Below are positions 28,096 through 36,329 of a stretch of DNA of 52,856 nt, piece after piece (the first letter of the stretch is position 1; each line of letters starts with the position of its first letter). This DNA comes from Gammaproteobacteria bacterium UBA7376 (GTDB taxonomy: Bacteria; Pseudomonadota; Gammaproteobacteria; Pseudomonadales; Azotimanducaceae). The stretch covers positions 36,465-89,320 of the forward strand of contig DKNY01000015.1 of NCBI GenBank assembly GCA_002470275.1, given 5' to 3'. A program made the position numbers and the translations under genes. The notes under the pieces were generated by a model. It was not told the origin of the DNA. It did no database searches and saw nothing but the letters and a program-made list of their open reading frames with translations.

Positions 28096-28653
28096 GTGAT
28101 AGACGAGATTCTTGAGGAAGCGAACGAAAAAATGGGTAAGACCCTGGATGCGCTGGGGAGCACTTTCGCTAAAATTCGTACCGGTCGAGCAAACCCTGCA
28201 CTCTTAGATGGCATTAGCGTGGACTACTACGGCGTGAAAACACCGCTGAACCAAGTAGCCTCTATTTCTGTGGAGGACGCTAGGACGATCCTGTTGGCAC
28301 CCTGGGAACGACCCATGGTGGTTGAAATCGAGAAGGCTATCCTGCGGAGTGATATCGGCATCACCCCGGTGAACAACGGCGAGGTCATTCGAATTCCGCT
28401 ACCGCCTTTGACCGAGGAAAACCGCAGGGATTTGGCGCGCCAGGCCAAGGCAGAAGCGGAAGCAAGCCGGGTCTCAATTCGCAATCAGCGGCGTGAAGCG
28501 ATTGCTGACATTCGAGAGTTGGTGAAAGAGAAAATGGTTGCGGAGGACGAAGCGCGGAAGGGTGAAGAGCGGGCCCAAAAACATACCGACAGCCGGATCG
28601 CAGAAATCGACCAGGCGCTTGCCGTCAAAGAAAGCGAACTCATGGAAATTTAG
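28096..28653 (+). CDS. frr: Ribosome recycling factor
   Basis: With EF-G, splits post-termination ribosomes (185 aa). GTG start with GAGAGGA at 28083-28089 as ribosome-binding site. Typical features: KIRTGRANPALLDGI near the N-terminus, the central beta domain (IRIPLPPLTEENR) and the long C-terminal helix. A 138-base spacer separates it from pyrH; I see no convincing promoter or terminator in it. Confidence 0.97.
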   Translation: MIDEILEEANEKMGKTLDALGSTFAKIRTGRANPALLDGISVDYYGVKTPLNQVASISVEDARTILLAPWERPMVVEIEKAILRSDIGITPVNNGEVIRIPLPPLTEENRRDLARQAKAEAEASRVSIRNQRREAIADIRELVKEKMVAEDEARKGEERAQKHTDSRIAEIDQALAVKESELMEI

Positions 28654-28700
28654 GTCGGATTAGCAGAGAACCCGTTTCCTGCCGCTGACCAATACACCCA

Positions 28701-29453
28701 ATGTCATACCACTCCCCCAAAACCCAGGATCAGCAGCCTAATGATGCTGCGGAGGCCGTGCCCGATCATATTGTGATCATTATGGACGGCAATCATCGTT
28801 GGGCTCAGGCGCGTCACCTGCCCGGCGCGGCGGGACATCGGGCGGGCGCTAAGCGACTGCGCCCAATTGCCGAGGCCTGCGTTGCCCGGGGGATCAAGTA
28901 CCTCACGGTTTTTGCTTTCAGCACAGAAAATTGGGGGCGTCCAAATGCAGAGGTCAATCTGCTGATGGACTTGATGCGTCAGGTCATGCGCAATGAAATT
29001 AACGACCTCAATGACAACGGCGTCCGCCTGAAGGTGATTGGGGATCGAACCCCCTTTGCAGAAGATATCCAGCAAATGATGTTGGACTGCGAACAGTTGA
29101 CCCAGGGCAATGAGCGACTAACGCTGTCCGTGGCCGTCAACTTCGGCGGGCGCTGGGATATTCTTGGCGCAGTCAGAGAGATAGCGGCCCAGGTCGCTCG
29201 GGGCGAGCTTGAGGCCAGCGATATTGATGAAGCCATGTTCCAGCGGTTTCTTAGCCTGGGGGATATTGAAGCCCCAGACCTGCTCATCCGCACGGGTGGC
29301 GACTTTAGAGTCAGCAATTTTCTGCTCTGGGATCTAGCCTATACCGAGCTCTATTTTACCGAGCTATTTTGGCCAGACTTTGATGACGCTGCCCTTGAAC
29401 TTGCCTTGGCGACCTATGCAGCGCGACAACGTCGTTTTGGAGCCCGGCGTTAG
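28701..29453 (+). CDS. uppS: Undecaprenyl diphosphate synthase
   Basis: cis-Prenyltransferase (250 aa) that extends farnesyl diphosphate with eight isopentenyl units to C55-PP, the carrier for peptidoglycan and O-antigen synthesis. Catalytic Asp is D29 in MDGNHRW; FAFSTENWGRP, NFGGRWDI and DLLIRTGGDFRVSNFLLW follow. The residue after MDGN is His, which varies in the family. It needs IPP, yet the MEP-pathway gene dxr that usually lies two genes downstream is absent. Confidence 0.96.
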   Translation: MSYHSPKTQDQQPNDAAEAVPDHIVIIMDGNHRWAQARHLPGAAGHRAGAKRLRPIAEACVARGIKYLTVFAFSTENWGRPNAEVNLLMDLMRQVMRNEINDLNDNGVRLKVIGDRTPFAEDIQQMMLDCEQLTQGNERLTLSVAVNFGGRWDILGAVREIAAQVARGELEASDIDEAMFQRFLSLGDIEAPDLLIRTGGDFRVSNFLLWDLAYTELYFTELFWPDFDDAALELALATYAARQRRFGARR

Positions 29454-29467
29454 GCCGGCCACTGGCA

Positions 29468-30256
29468 ATGCTCCGCAACCGAGTTTTGACAGCGCTAGCC
29501 ATGGCTGGCGCGGTGGCGGCAACGCTCCTTTTTGCGCCCCCTTGGCTATTTGGCCTGCTCCTTGGTCTGGTGACCTGTTGTGGCGCATATGAATGGGCCT
29601 CTTTTTCTGGGCTAGAAGGTGCTTTGTCCCGCCTGCTCTACAGCGGGGGTTTTGCGCTCCTCGCTGGGGTCGTCTTCCTCTTCCCGCAGGTTCAACAGCC
29701 GTTGATTGGCCTAACTTCGCTACTGTGGGTTGGCATCTTCGGCCTTGTTGTTGCCTATCCTAGGGGAGCATTCTTATGCAAAAACCCGCTGCTTGCGGGT
29801 GTTCTTGGCTATCTGATTTTGCTGGGCGCATGGGCTGCGTTGATCGCCATTCGTCAGGCGGAAGGTGGCATTGGCTGGTTGTTCTGGATGTTCCTGTTGA
29901 CGACAGCGACGGATGTTGGCGCTTTTTTCGCGGGGCGTGCCTTGGGTAGGCGCAAGCTCGCTGCACGGCTGAGCCCCGCAAAGACATGGGAGGGCGTTGT
30001 CGGCGGAGCCGCCTTAGCCATGCTTTTGTGTGCAGGCAGCCTCTGGCTTGTCCTGATGCCACCGATCTGGTGGTTGCTATGCCTGCCCGGCCTGCTGATT
30101 TTCTTTGCGGTTGTAGGAGATTTATTCGAGAGTTTGATGAAGAGGAGTTCCGATATTAAGGACTCTGGCGATATACTGCCCGGTCACGGAGGTATCCTGG
30201 ATCGGATAGACTCCATCGTCGCAGTTTTACCGGTGCTTGCATGGACATTAATCTGA
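29468..30256 (+). CDS. cdsA: Phosphatidate cytidylyltransferase
   Basis: Makes CDP-diacylglycerol from phosphatidate and CTP; integral membrane protein (262 aa) with about seven or eight hydrophobic segments. The family signature spans SPAKTWEG and the C-terminal DLFESLMKRSSDIKDSG, then LPGHGGILDRIDS. It overlaps rseP by 16 bases. dxr, normally between cdsA and rseP, is absent. Confidence 0.96.
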   Translation: MLRNRVLTALAMAGAVAATLLFAPPWLFGLLLGLVTCCGAYEWASFSGLEGALSRLLYSGGFALLAGVVFLFPQVQQPLIGLTSLLWVGIFGLVVAYPRGAFLCKNPLLAGVLGYLILLGAWAALIAIRQAEGGIGWLFWMFLLTTATDVGAFFAGRALGRRKLAARLSPAKTWEGVVGGAALAMLLCAGSLWLVLMPPIWWLLCLPGLLIFFAVVGDLFESLMKRSSDIKDSGDILPGHGGILDRIDSIVAVLPVLAWTLI

Positions 30257-31602
30257 TGGATTTGATCCAGCATATTCTCGCCTTTGTTTTTCTTCTCGGC
30301 GTGCTCGTCACCGTGCACGAGCTTGGGCACTTTTTAGTGGCCCGCTGGTCGGGTGTGCACGTCGTCCGATTCTCTATCGGTTTCGGAAAACCTCTGGCAC
30401 GTTACTTGGACAGCCGTGGTACCGAGTTTGTTTTGGCCGCCTTTCCATTAGGCGGCTATGTACAGATGTTTGATGACCGCGACCCGATGAACAACGCCCA
30501 GGCCGCCCCGGGTTCTGTGCCTGACGATGCCGTTGGGTTGATGTCCCTCTCACCTTATTGGCGGATCGCAATTTCTTTGGCCGGACCGGTGGCAAACTTC
30601 TTGTTGGCTATTTTCATTTACACGCTCCTTAACATGGCGGGCAATCTCGTCTTTGCGCCGCTTTTTTCTGCGCCCGAAGCGGGGTCGCCCATGGCGGAGG
30701 CAGGGGTGGATGGGCCTTTCGAGGTCGTGAGCATTGACGGTAAGGATGTTTTCTCCTGGCAGGATACGGCCTTCGCTCTGAGCGCAAGGTTGGGGGAAAC
30801 CGGCAGCATCGATATTGGCTATGTCGCGCTAAAGACGGGACGTGAGGAACGCGCACAGCTACCCATACGCGACTGGCACCGGGGGGTATCCGAACCCGAT
30901 CTTTTTGGAACGCTGGGTATGCGTCGAGGTGATCTCGGCGTCATTGGAAGGGTGATCGAAAATTCTCCAGCGGACGACGCCGGCCTGCAGCCTCGCGATT
31001 GGATTATTGGCGTGAATGGCAAGGCCGTCGAGACCTGGTCCGAGGGCGTAGCCGAGTTCTCGCAATTTGCGAATCGCCCGGTGAATCTCACCGTCTTGAG
31101 AACGGGTGTGACCTACCAGCTGACCGTCGTGCCCGAGGCCGTTACCCTCCCCGATGGCCAGGAAATTGGTCGGCTTGGTATCGGCCCTGCAAAAAATGAG
31201 GTGAGCCAGCCGATGGCCACCGCACTGGTCATGGGCGCTCAGAAGACCTGGGATATGTCCGTGCTGACCCTTTCGATGCTGGAAAAAATGATTTTCGGTC
31301 AGGTTCCTGCGGAAAATTTGATGGGGCCGGTGGGTATCGCTCAGGTTGCCGGCAATACGGTGAGCGTAGGGTGGGGGTTCTTTTTTGGCCTCATGGCGCT
31401 CCTGAGCATTTCTCTCGGTGTCCTGAATCTCATGCCGATTCCACTACTTGATGGCGGCCATGTGGTCATGTACATGATTGAAATTGTAATGGGTCGACCG
31501 GTCCCCGAGGGTGTTCAGGTTGCGGTGATGCAGGGCGGTCTCGTCCTCGTTCTGATGCTCTTTGTCTTCGTGACCTTCAATGATGTATCAAGACTCTTTT
31601 AA
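30241..31602 (+). CDS. rseP: Intramembrane zinc metalloprotease RseP
   Basis: Site-2 protease (453 aa) that cleaves anti-sigma-E within the membrane and also clears signal-peptide remnants. The zinc motif HELGH is at residues 26-30 and the LDG motif lies in PIPLLDGGH. Two PDZ domains occupy the periplasmic region (the second contains NSPADDAGLQPRDWIIGVNG). Start ATG 30241 overlaps cdsA; ATG 30256 (MDLIQHIL) is an alternative. It is followed by bamA and skp, its usual partners. Confidence 0.96.
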   Translation: MDINLMDLIQHILAFVFLLGVLVTVHELGHFLVARWSGVHVVRFSIGFGKPLARYLDSRGTEFVLAAFPLGGYVQMFDDRDPMNNAQAAPGSVPDDAVGLMSLSPYWRIAISLAGPVANFLLAIFIYTLLNMAGNLVFAPLFSAPEAGSPMAEAGVDGPFEVVSIDGKDVFSWQDTAFALSARLGETGSIDIGYVALKTGREERAQLPIRDWHRGVSEPDLFGTLGMRRGDLGVIGRVIENSPADDAGLQPRDWIIGVNGKAVETWSEGVAEFSQFANRPVNLTVLRTGVTYQLTVVPEAVTLPDGQEIGRLGIGPAKNEVSQPMATALVMGAQKTWDMSVLTLSMLEKMIFGQVPAENLMGPVGIAQVAGNTVSVGWGFFFGLMALLSISLGVLNLMPIPLLDGGHVVMYMIEIVMGRPVPEGVQVAVMQGGLVLVLMLFVFVTFNDVSRLF

Positions 31603-31686
31603 GCAGCGAGCTTACGCGTTAAAAGGCAAACCCCTGATGAGCACAGATGTGTACAATGTCGCGCGCCCTCGGGGTGCAATGCCACA

Positions 31687-34218
31687 ATGAAAGAAAGGAA
31701 CAACAAGCCCATGTGCAAACGTGTGTTTTCCTGGGAAGCTTTGATAGAAAAACAGCGGCCATCGAACCTGCAAACGGTCGGGGCATCAGAAGCTCGAAAG
31801 GGCCTTGCCCCTAAAGTGCTTCATGGGTTGGTTTTGACGCTCCTTGTCCTAGGGAGCCTCGGACTGGTGCCTTCCCCGGCTCAGGCCCAGGCCAATGATT
31901 TCGATTTGTCCGGCAGCGCCGAATTCGTGATTGCGGATGTCAGGCTGCAGGGACTGCAGCGAGTTTCTGCCGGTACCGTCTTCAATCTTATTCCCGTCGG
32001 CGTCGGTGATCCCATAGACAGCGTGGGCGTTAGGCGCACCCTGCGCGCGCTGTTTGAATCGGGATACTTTGAGGATATTCAGCTGGCACGAGATGGCCGC
32101 GTGCTTATCGTGACGCTAAAGGAGCGCCCCGCCATTGAGTCTATTGAACTCGACGGCAATAAGGCGATCGAATCCGACGCGCTATTAGACGGCCTGGCGG
32201 AACAGGGGCTGCAAGAGGGAGAGATATTTAAGCAAGTGACCCTGGAGCGCATGGGCTTAGAGCTTGAGCGCCAGTATGTGGCGCAGGGCCGCTATGGCGC
32301 CGGCATCGAGACCGAGATTGAGGCTCTGCCGAGAAACAGAGTGAACATCAAGATTAATATCGAAGAAGGGGAAAGTTCAGGTATTCGCCACATCAACATG
32401 GTTGGCGTCAACGACTTTGAGCAGGACGAGCTCCTCAAAATCCTTGAGTTGAAGCATCCAAGCCTCCTCTCGTTTTATCGTAACGACGACAAGTATTCGC
32501 GAGAAAAATTAAGCGGTGATCTGGAGACCCTGGAAGCCTTCTACAAAAATCAGGGCTATGCGGATTTTGAGATCACCTCTACCCAAGTGAGCATTACGCC
32601 TGATCGCCAGCAGGTGTATATCACCATCGGCGTGCGGGAGGGTTCGGTGTACAAGGTGAACGAGGTCAATCTCGTGGGCCAACTGGGAGATGTAAAGCCC
32701 GAAGATTTGGAGCGCCTTATCCTTGTGCAAGATGGCCAGACCTTTTCTCAGGCGCGTATTACCGCCAGTGAGGAGCGTTTGACGGCTGCCTTGGGGAATG
32801 GTGGTTTTACCTTTGCGACGGCAAGCGGCGTACCCAAACTCAATGAGGATGGCACCGTTGATATCGAGTTCTTTGTCGATGCAGGGAACCGGGCCTACGT
32901 TCGTCGCATCAACTTCACCGGTAACTCGGTGACCCAAGATGAAGTGATGCGGAGAGAGGCTCGGCAGCTGGAGGGTGGGTGGGCTTCCACCTCGCAGATT
33001 GACTTGAGCAAAGTTCGTCTTGAGCGACTGGGTTACTTCAAGGGGGTTGAGGTTGAGACCCCTCAGGTGCCGGGTTCAGACGATCAAATCGACGTTAATT
33101 TTTCTGTCGAAGAGCAGCCGTCGGGTGCCATCTCCGGAACGCTGGCTTATTCTCAGGGGTACGGATTGATCCTAGGCGCAAACTATCAGCAGACGAATCT
33201 GCGCGGCAGCGGCAATACGCTCAACCTGGGTTTGAGCGTCTCCGACTATCAGAAGTCAGTGAATTTTGGCTATTTCGACCCCTACTTTACGCTGGACGGC
33301 ATTAGCAGGGGCTTCAACGTCTTTTTCAGGCGCCTGGACTACGATGAGCGGAATATTGCTCGCTACAGCACGGATTCAGCCGGTGCGGGCGTCAACTTTG
33401 GCTTCCCCATTGGCGAGACCCAACGGATCAACTTCGGCCTTTCTGTAGAGGGAACGGAAATCACCTCTGGCTTCGCGGCAGCTCAGGAAATCGATGAATT
33501 CATAGAGCGAAATGGCTCGGATGCGCTGAACTTCAAAGCGAACCTGTCCTGGCTTCGTTCGACGCTTAATCGAGGCGTCTTTGCCGATCGTGGTTCATCA
33601 CAGTCCCTCTCGCTGGTGGCCTCCGCACCGGGAAGTGACCTGGAATTTTATAAGTTCACCTACAAAGGCGAGCGCTATTTTCCGGTGACCCAAACCTTCA
33701 CCCTGAAATTGCGTACGGAATTGGGGTACGGCGGTAGCTATGGCGACACGGTGGCCCTACCTTTTTACGAACATTTTTATGCGGGTGGTTTCGGCTCCAT
33801 TCGTGGGTTTGAAAATTCGACCCTGGGCCCGCGCAGTACGCCACCCCTGGATGAAAACGGTGATCCGATTATCTTTGCAACACGTGGCAATAGCGGAGAG
33901 TTTGGTCAACCCTTCGGCGGTAATCTGTTGGTTGAAATGTCAGCCGAGCTGATCTTTCCTCTGCCCTTTGTCGAGGACAATCGACAGTTCAGGCCCGCCT
34001 TCTTCGTTGACGTTGGTAACGTCTTTAACACAGAGTGCCCCACGGTGAGCCTTAACTGCTTTGGCTTTGAGACCGAAAACCTGCGGTACTCGGCTGGTTT
34101 CGGCCTAAGCTGGCTGAGCGGTTTTGGGCCCCTTACCTTTAGTATCGCCAAACCCTTCAATACGAAGATTTTTGACGAGACTGAAAGTTTTCAATTTGAA
34201 CTCGGGAAAACATTGTAG
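31687..34218 (+). CDS. bamA: Outer membrane protein assembly factor BamA
   Basis: Central subunit of the BAM complex that inserts beta-barrel proteins. It has five POTRA domains (about residues 75-495) and a C-terminal 16-strand Omp85 barrel with the conserved VRGF-type motif (SIRGFENSTLGPRS). Start uncertain: ATG 31687 and ATG 31711 (better placed behind GAAAGGA) put 35-43 polar residues before the signal-peptide core (LVLTLLVLGSLGLVPSPAQAQA, seen in two parts). A GTG at 31816 would give an ordinary signal peptide. The last residue is Leu, not the usual aromatic one. Confidence 0.95.
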   Translation: MKERNNKPMCKRVFSWEALIEKQRPSNLQTVGASEARKGLAPKVLHGLVLTLLVLGSLGLVPSPAQAQANDFDLSGSAEFVIADVRLQGLQRVSAGTVFNLIPVGVGDPIDSVGVRRTLRALFESGYFEDIQLARDGRVLIVTLKERPAIESIELDGNKAIESDALLDGLAEQGLQEGEIFKQVTLERMGLELERQYVAQGRYGAGIETEIEALPRNRVNIKINIEEGESSGIRHINMVGVNDFEQDELLKILELKHPSLLSFYRNDDKYSREKLSGDLETLEAFYKNQGYADFEITSTQVSITPDRQQVYITIGVREGSVYKVNEVNLVGQLGDVKPEDLERLILVQDGQTFSQARITASEERLTAALGNGGFTFATASGVPKLNEDGTVDIEFFVDAGNRAYVRRINFTGNSVTQDEVMRREARQLEGGWASTSQIDLSKVRLERLGYFKGVEVETPQVPGSDDQIDVNFSVEEQPSGAISGTLAYSQGYGLILGANYQQTNLRGSGNTLNLGLSVSDYQKSVNFGYFDPYFTLDGISRGFNVFFRRLDYDERNIARYSTDSAGAGVNFGFPIGETQRINFGLSVEGTEITSGFAAAQEIDEFIERNGSDALNFKANLSWLRSTLNRGVFADRGSSQSLSLVASAPGSDLEFYKFTYKGERYFPVTQTFTLKLRTELGYGGSYGDTVALPFYEHFYAGGFGSIRGFENSTLGPRSTPPLDENGDPIIFATRGNSGEFGQPFGGNLLVEMSAELIFPLPFVEDNRQFRPAFFVDVGNVFNTECPTVSLNCFGFETENLRYSAGFGLSWLSGFGPLTFSIAKPFNTKIFDETESFQFELGKTL

Positions 34219-34242
34219 TTCTGAAGCAGTCCCGAACTAGGA

Positions 34243-34248
34243 TACAAT
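34243..34248 (+). promoter_or_regulatory. Possible -10 box upstream of skp
   Basis: TACAAT lies 29 bases before the skp start in the 59-base bamA-skp spacer. No good -35 is found 16-18 bases upstream, so this is only a candidate. GAGGAG before the start codon is a strong ribosome-binding site. Confidence 0.2.
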
Positions 34249-34277
34249 AACGCATAAGTAAATCTGAGGAGTGGAAG

Positions 34278-34787
34278 ATGTTGCACAAGCTGGCTAGTAC
34301 CGTCCTGTTTTTCCTAGTAGCGATGACGCCATTGGCTCACGCAGAAATGAAGATCGTTGTGCTTGATCCGGTTCGGGCGATACTTGAGAGCGACGAAGCC
34401 AAGGTATTGGTTGAGGCTGCGAACAGCGAAATGCAGCCTGATACGGATGAGCTGAGAGTTCAGGCTGAAGAGATGCAGGGGCTTCAGGAAAAGCTGCAGC
34501 AAGACAGCGAAGTCATGAGCGATTCTGAGAAGCGGAAGGCGATTAAAGAAATCGAGAGCATGCAGGCTGATCTTCAGTTCGGAAGTCAGAAGCTCCAGCG
34601 CATGGCTCAGGAGAAGCGCCAGGAAATCCTTCAAGCCCTTGCTCCCAAGCTGGATGTGGTTCTTCAGGACATCATTCAGATTGATCAGATTGATCTGATA
34701 CTCTCTCCTGGCCAGCTGCAGTACGTAAATCCGAAGCACGATATTTCGCGCAAGGTAACGGAAAAGCTTAACGAGCAGAGCGAGTAG
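34278..34787 (+). CDS. skp: Periplasmic OmpH-family chaperone Skp
   Basis: Periplasmic holdase (169 aa) that carries unfolded outer-membrane proteins to BAM. It has a signal peptide (VLFFLVAMTPLAHA, cleavage about residue 22) and then a Glu/Gln/Lys-rich helical region (about residues 50-120) that would form the coiled-coil tentacles. It sits in its standard place between bamA and lpxD. Identification rests on size, signal peptide, composition and position, as the family diverges in sequence. Confidence 0.9.
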   Translation: MLHKLASTVLFFLVAMTPLAHAEMKIVVLDPVRAILESDEAKVLVEAANSEMQPDTDELRVQAEEMQGLQEKLQQDSEVMSDSEKRKAIKEIESMQADLQFGSQKLQRMAQEKRQEILQALAPKLDVVLQDIIQIDQIDLILSPGQLQYVNPKHDISRKVTEKLNEQSE

Positions 34788-34814
34788 GCCCGCGGGGACA
34801 TTCTGCCTGCGGGC
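34788..34814 (+). terminator. GC-rich hairpin between skp and lpxD
   Basis: GCCCGCGGG (34788-34796) pairs with CCTGCGGGC (34806-34814), nine pairs including one G-U, with a nine-base loop. It begins on the base after the skp stop. Only a short T3 follows (GGGATTT), so it may be a partial terminator or an mRNA-processing or stability hairpin rather than a full terminator. Confidence 0.45.
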
Positions 34815-34828
34815 GGGATTTCACATCG

Positions 34829-35896
34829 ATGCGTCCTATCGGTCAGCGCACGCTCAGTGACATTGCAGAGCATCTCGGCGCCAAGATAGCCGGCCCCTTC
34901 GGTACTGAATATCAGGCTGAAGGGGAGGTGTTGATTTCAGGGTTGGGTGCCCTGTCTTCGGCGGGGCCCACTGAAATTACGCATTTATCCGGCGCAAGCT
35001 ACCGATCACAGCTGCCGACGACGCGAGCTGGCGCGGTGCTGCTCCGACCATCAGATCTGCCTCAATCGCCGGTACCAAGCATTGTGGTGGACAATCCCTA
35101 CCTTGCCTTTGCCCGGGTGACCCAACTGTTTGCTCCCACGCCCCCTCCTGCTGAGATAGCCGCCACCGCGGTGATAGCGAGCAGTGCGAGGATCGGTTCA
35201 GACGTCTTCATTGGACCCTACGCTGTGATCGAGGCAGACGCTGAGATCGGAGACGGTGCACGAATTGGGTCAAATAGCGTGGTCGGCTCGGGCAGCACCG
35301 TCGGTTCGGAAACCATCATAGAAGCCAATGTGACGCTATATTCGGGGGTGACGGTGGGTGCCCGTAGCACCGTTCATGCCGGGGCCGTGCTTGGCGCGGC
35401 AGGCTTCGGTTTTACCGCCAACGAGCAGGGGTGCTACGAAGAAATCGTTCAGTTAGGCGGGCTTCAAATTGGCGCCGACGTCTCTATTGGGGCGGGCACC
35501 ACAATTGACCGAGGTGCCATCGAGGACACCCGAATCGGTGACGGCGTTAAGGTGGATAACCTGGTTCAGATAGGGCACAACTGCCAGATTGGCGACCATA
35601 CCCTGATCTGCGGATGCGTTGGATTGGCAGGAAGCACCCGCATTGGCAAACACTGCATAATTGCCGGCGGCGTGGGCATCGGTGGGAAAAATCCAATCAC
35701 TGTTTGCGATGGGGTGGTGATTAGCGCCAAAACGACCGTGACGCAGTCGATTGATAAGCCCGGTATATACTCGGGGACGGTCGTCGCCTCAGAACATGGA
35801 ACCTGGCTGAGAAATATCGTGAAGTTGAATTCGCTGGCAGACTTATTCCGGCGGGTACGTAGATTAGAAAGAGAGAGGGACAATGAACCAAACTAA
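34829..35896 (+). CDS. lpxD: UDP-3-O-acylglucosamine N-acyltransferase LpxD
   Basis: Third enzyme of lipid A synthesis (355 aa): transfers a 3-hydroxyacyl chain from ACP to the 2-amino group of UDP-3-O-acylglucosamine. It has an N-terminal uridine-binding domain (about 1-110), a left-handed beta-helix of hexapeptide repeats and a C-terminal helix. The catalytic His is H250 (QIGHNC), matching E. coli H239 with an offset of 11. The position matching E. coli H276 is K287 within GGKNPIT. It overlaps fabZ by 14 bases. Confidence 0.95.
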   Translation: MRPIGQRTLSDIAEHLGAKIAGPFGTEYQAEGEVLISGLGALSSAGPTEITHLSGASYRSQLPTTRAGAVLLRPSDLPQSPVPSIVVDNPYLAFARVTQLFAPTPPPAEIAATAVIASSARIGSDVFIGPYAVIEADAEIGDGARIGSNSVVGSGSTVGSETIIEANVTLYSGVTVGARSTVHAGAVLGAAGFGFTANEQGCYEEIVQLGGLQIGADVSIGAGTTIDRGAIEDTRIGDGVKVDNLVQIGHNCQIGDHTLICGCVGLAGSTRIGKHCIIAGGVGIGGKNPITVCDGVVISAKTTVTQSIDKPGIYSGTVVASEHGTWLRNIVKLNSLADLFRRVRRLERERDNEPN

Positions 35897-36329
35897 GACC
35901 ATTACGGAGATATTTAGTTATCTGCCGCACCGATATCCCTTTCTTTTGCTGGATCGGGTAACCGAGATAGAGGTGGGCAAATCCATCAAGGGCTATAAGA
36001 ACATCACGGTGAACGAGGAGATGTTTAACGGACATTTTCCAGGCCAGCCCATAATGCCTGGCGTTCTTATTCTGGAGGCCCTGGCACAGCTCTCTGGCGT
36101 TTTGGCCTTTGAAACCAAGGACAAGAGGCCGGCTGACGGCACCAACTATCTTTTCGGCGGTGTGGACAAGGTGCGCTTTCGTCGTCAGGTCATTCCCGGT
36201 GATCGCCTCAATCTGGAGAGCGTGGTCATCGCAAATCGTTCCATGCTGATGAAGTTTGAAGCCAGCGCCTACGTAGAAGATGAACTGGCTTGTTCAGCGG
36301 TCCTAACCGTTGTAGAGCAGACCTCATGA
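35883..36329 (+). CDS. fabZ: 3-hydroxyacyl-ACP dehydratase FabZ
   Basis: Hot-dog fold dehydratase of fatty-acid elongation (148 aa). The catalytic His lies in GHFPGQPIMPGV and the catalytic Glu in ILEALAQ. LPHRYPFLLLDRV is typical for the N-terminus. FabZ competes with LpxA and LpxD for 3-hydroxyacyl-ACP, which fits its place between them. Overlaps with both neighbours (14 bases with lpxD, ATGA with lpxA) indicate tight translational coupling. Confidence 0.97.
   Translation: MNQTKTITEIFSYLPHRYPFLLLDRVTEIEVGKSIKGYKNITVNEEMFNGHFPGQPIMPGVLILEALAQLSGVLAFETKDKRPADGTNYLFGGVDKVRFRRQVIPGDRLNLESVVIANRSMLMKFEASAYVEDELACSAVLTVVEQTS

Noticed and set aside
28776..28810. MDGNHRW in UppS instead of MDGNGRW
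   Set aside because: The residue after MDGN varies in gammaproteobacterial UppS; the catalytic Asp and Arg are present.
34788..34820. skp-lpxD hairpin as a full intrinsic terminator
   Set aside because: The stem is strong but only three T residues follow, so complete termination is doubtful; kept as a low-confidence feature only.
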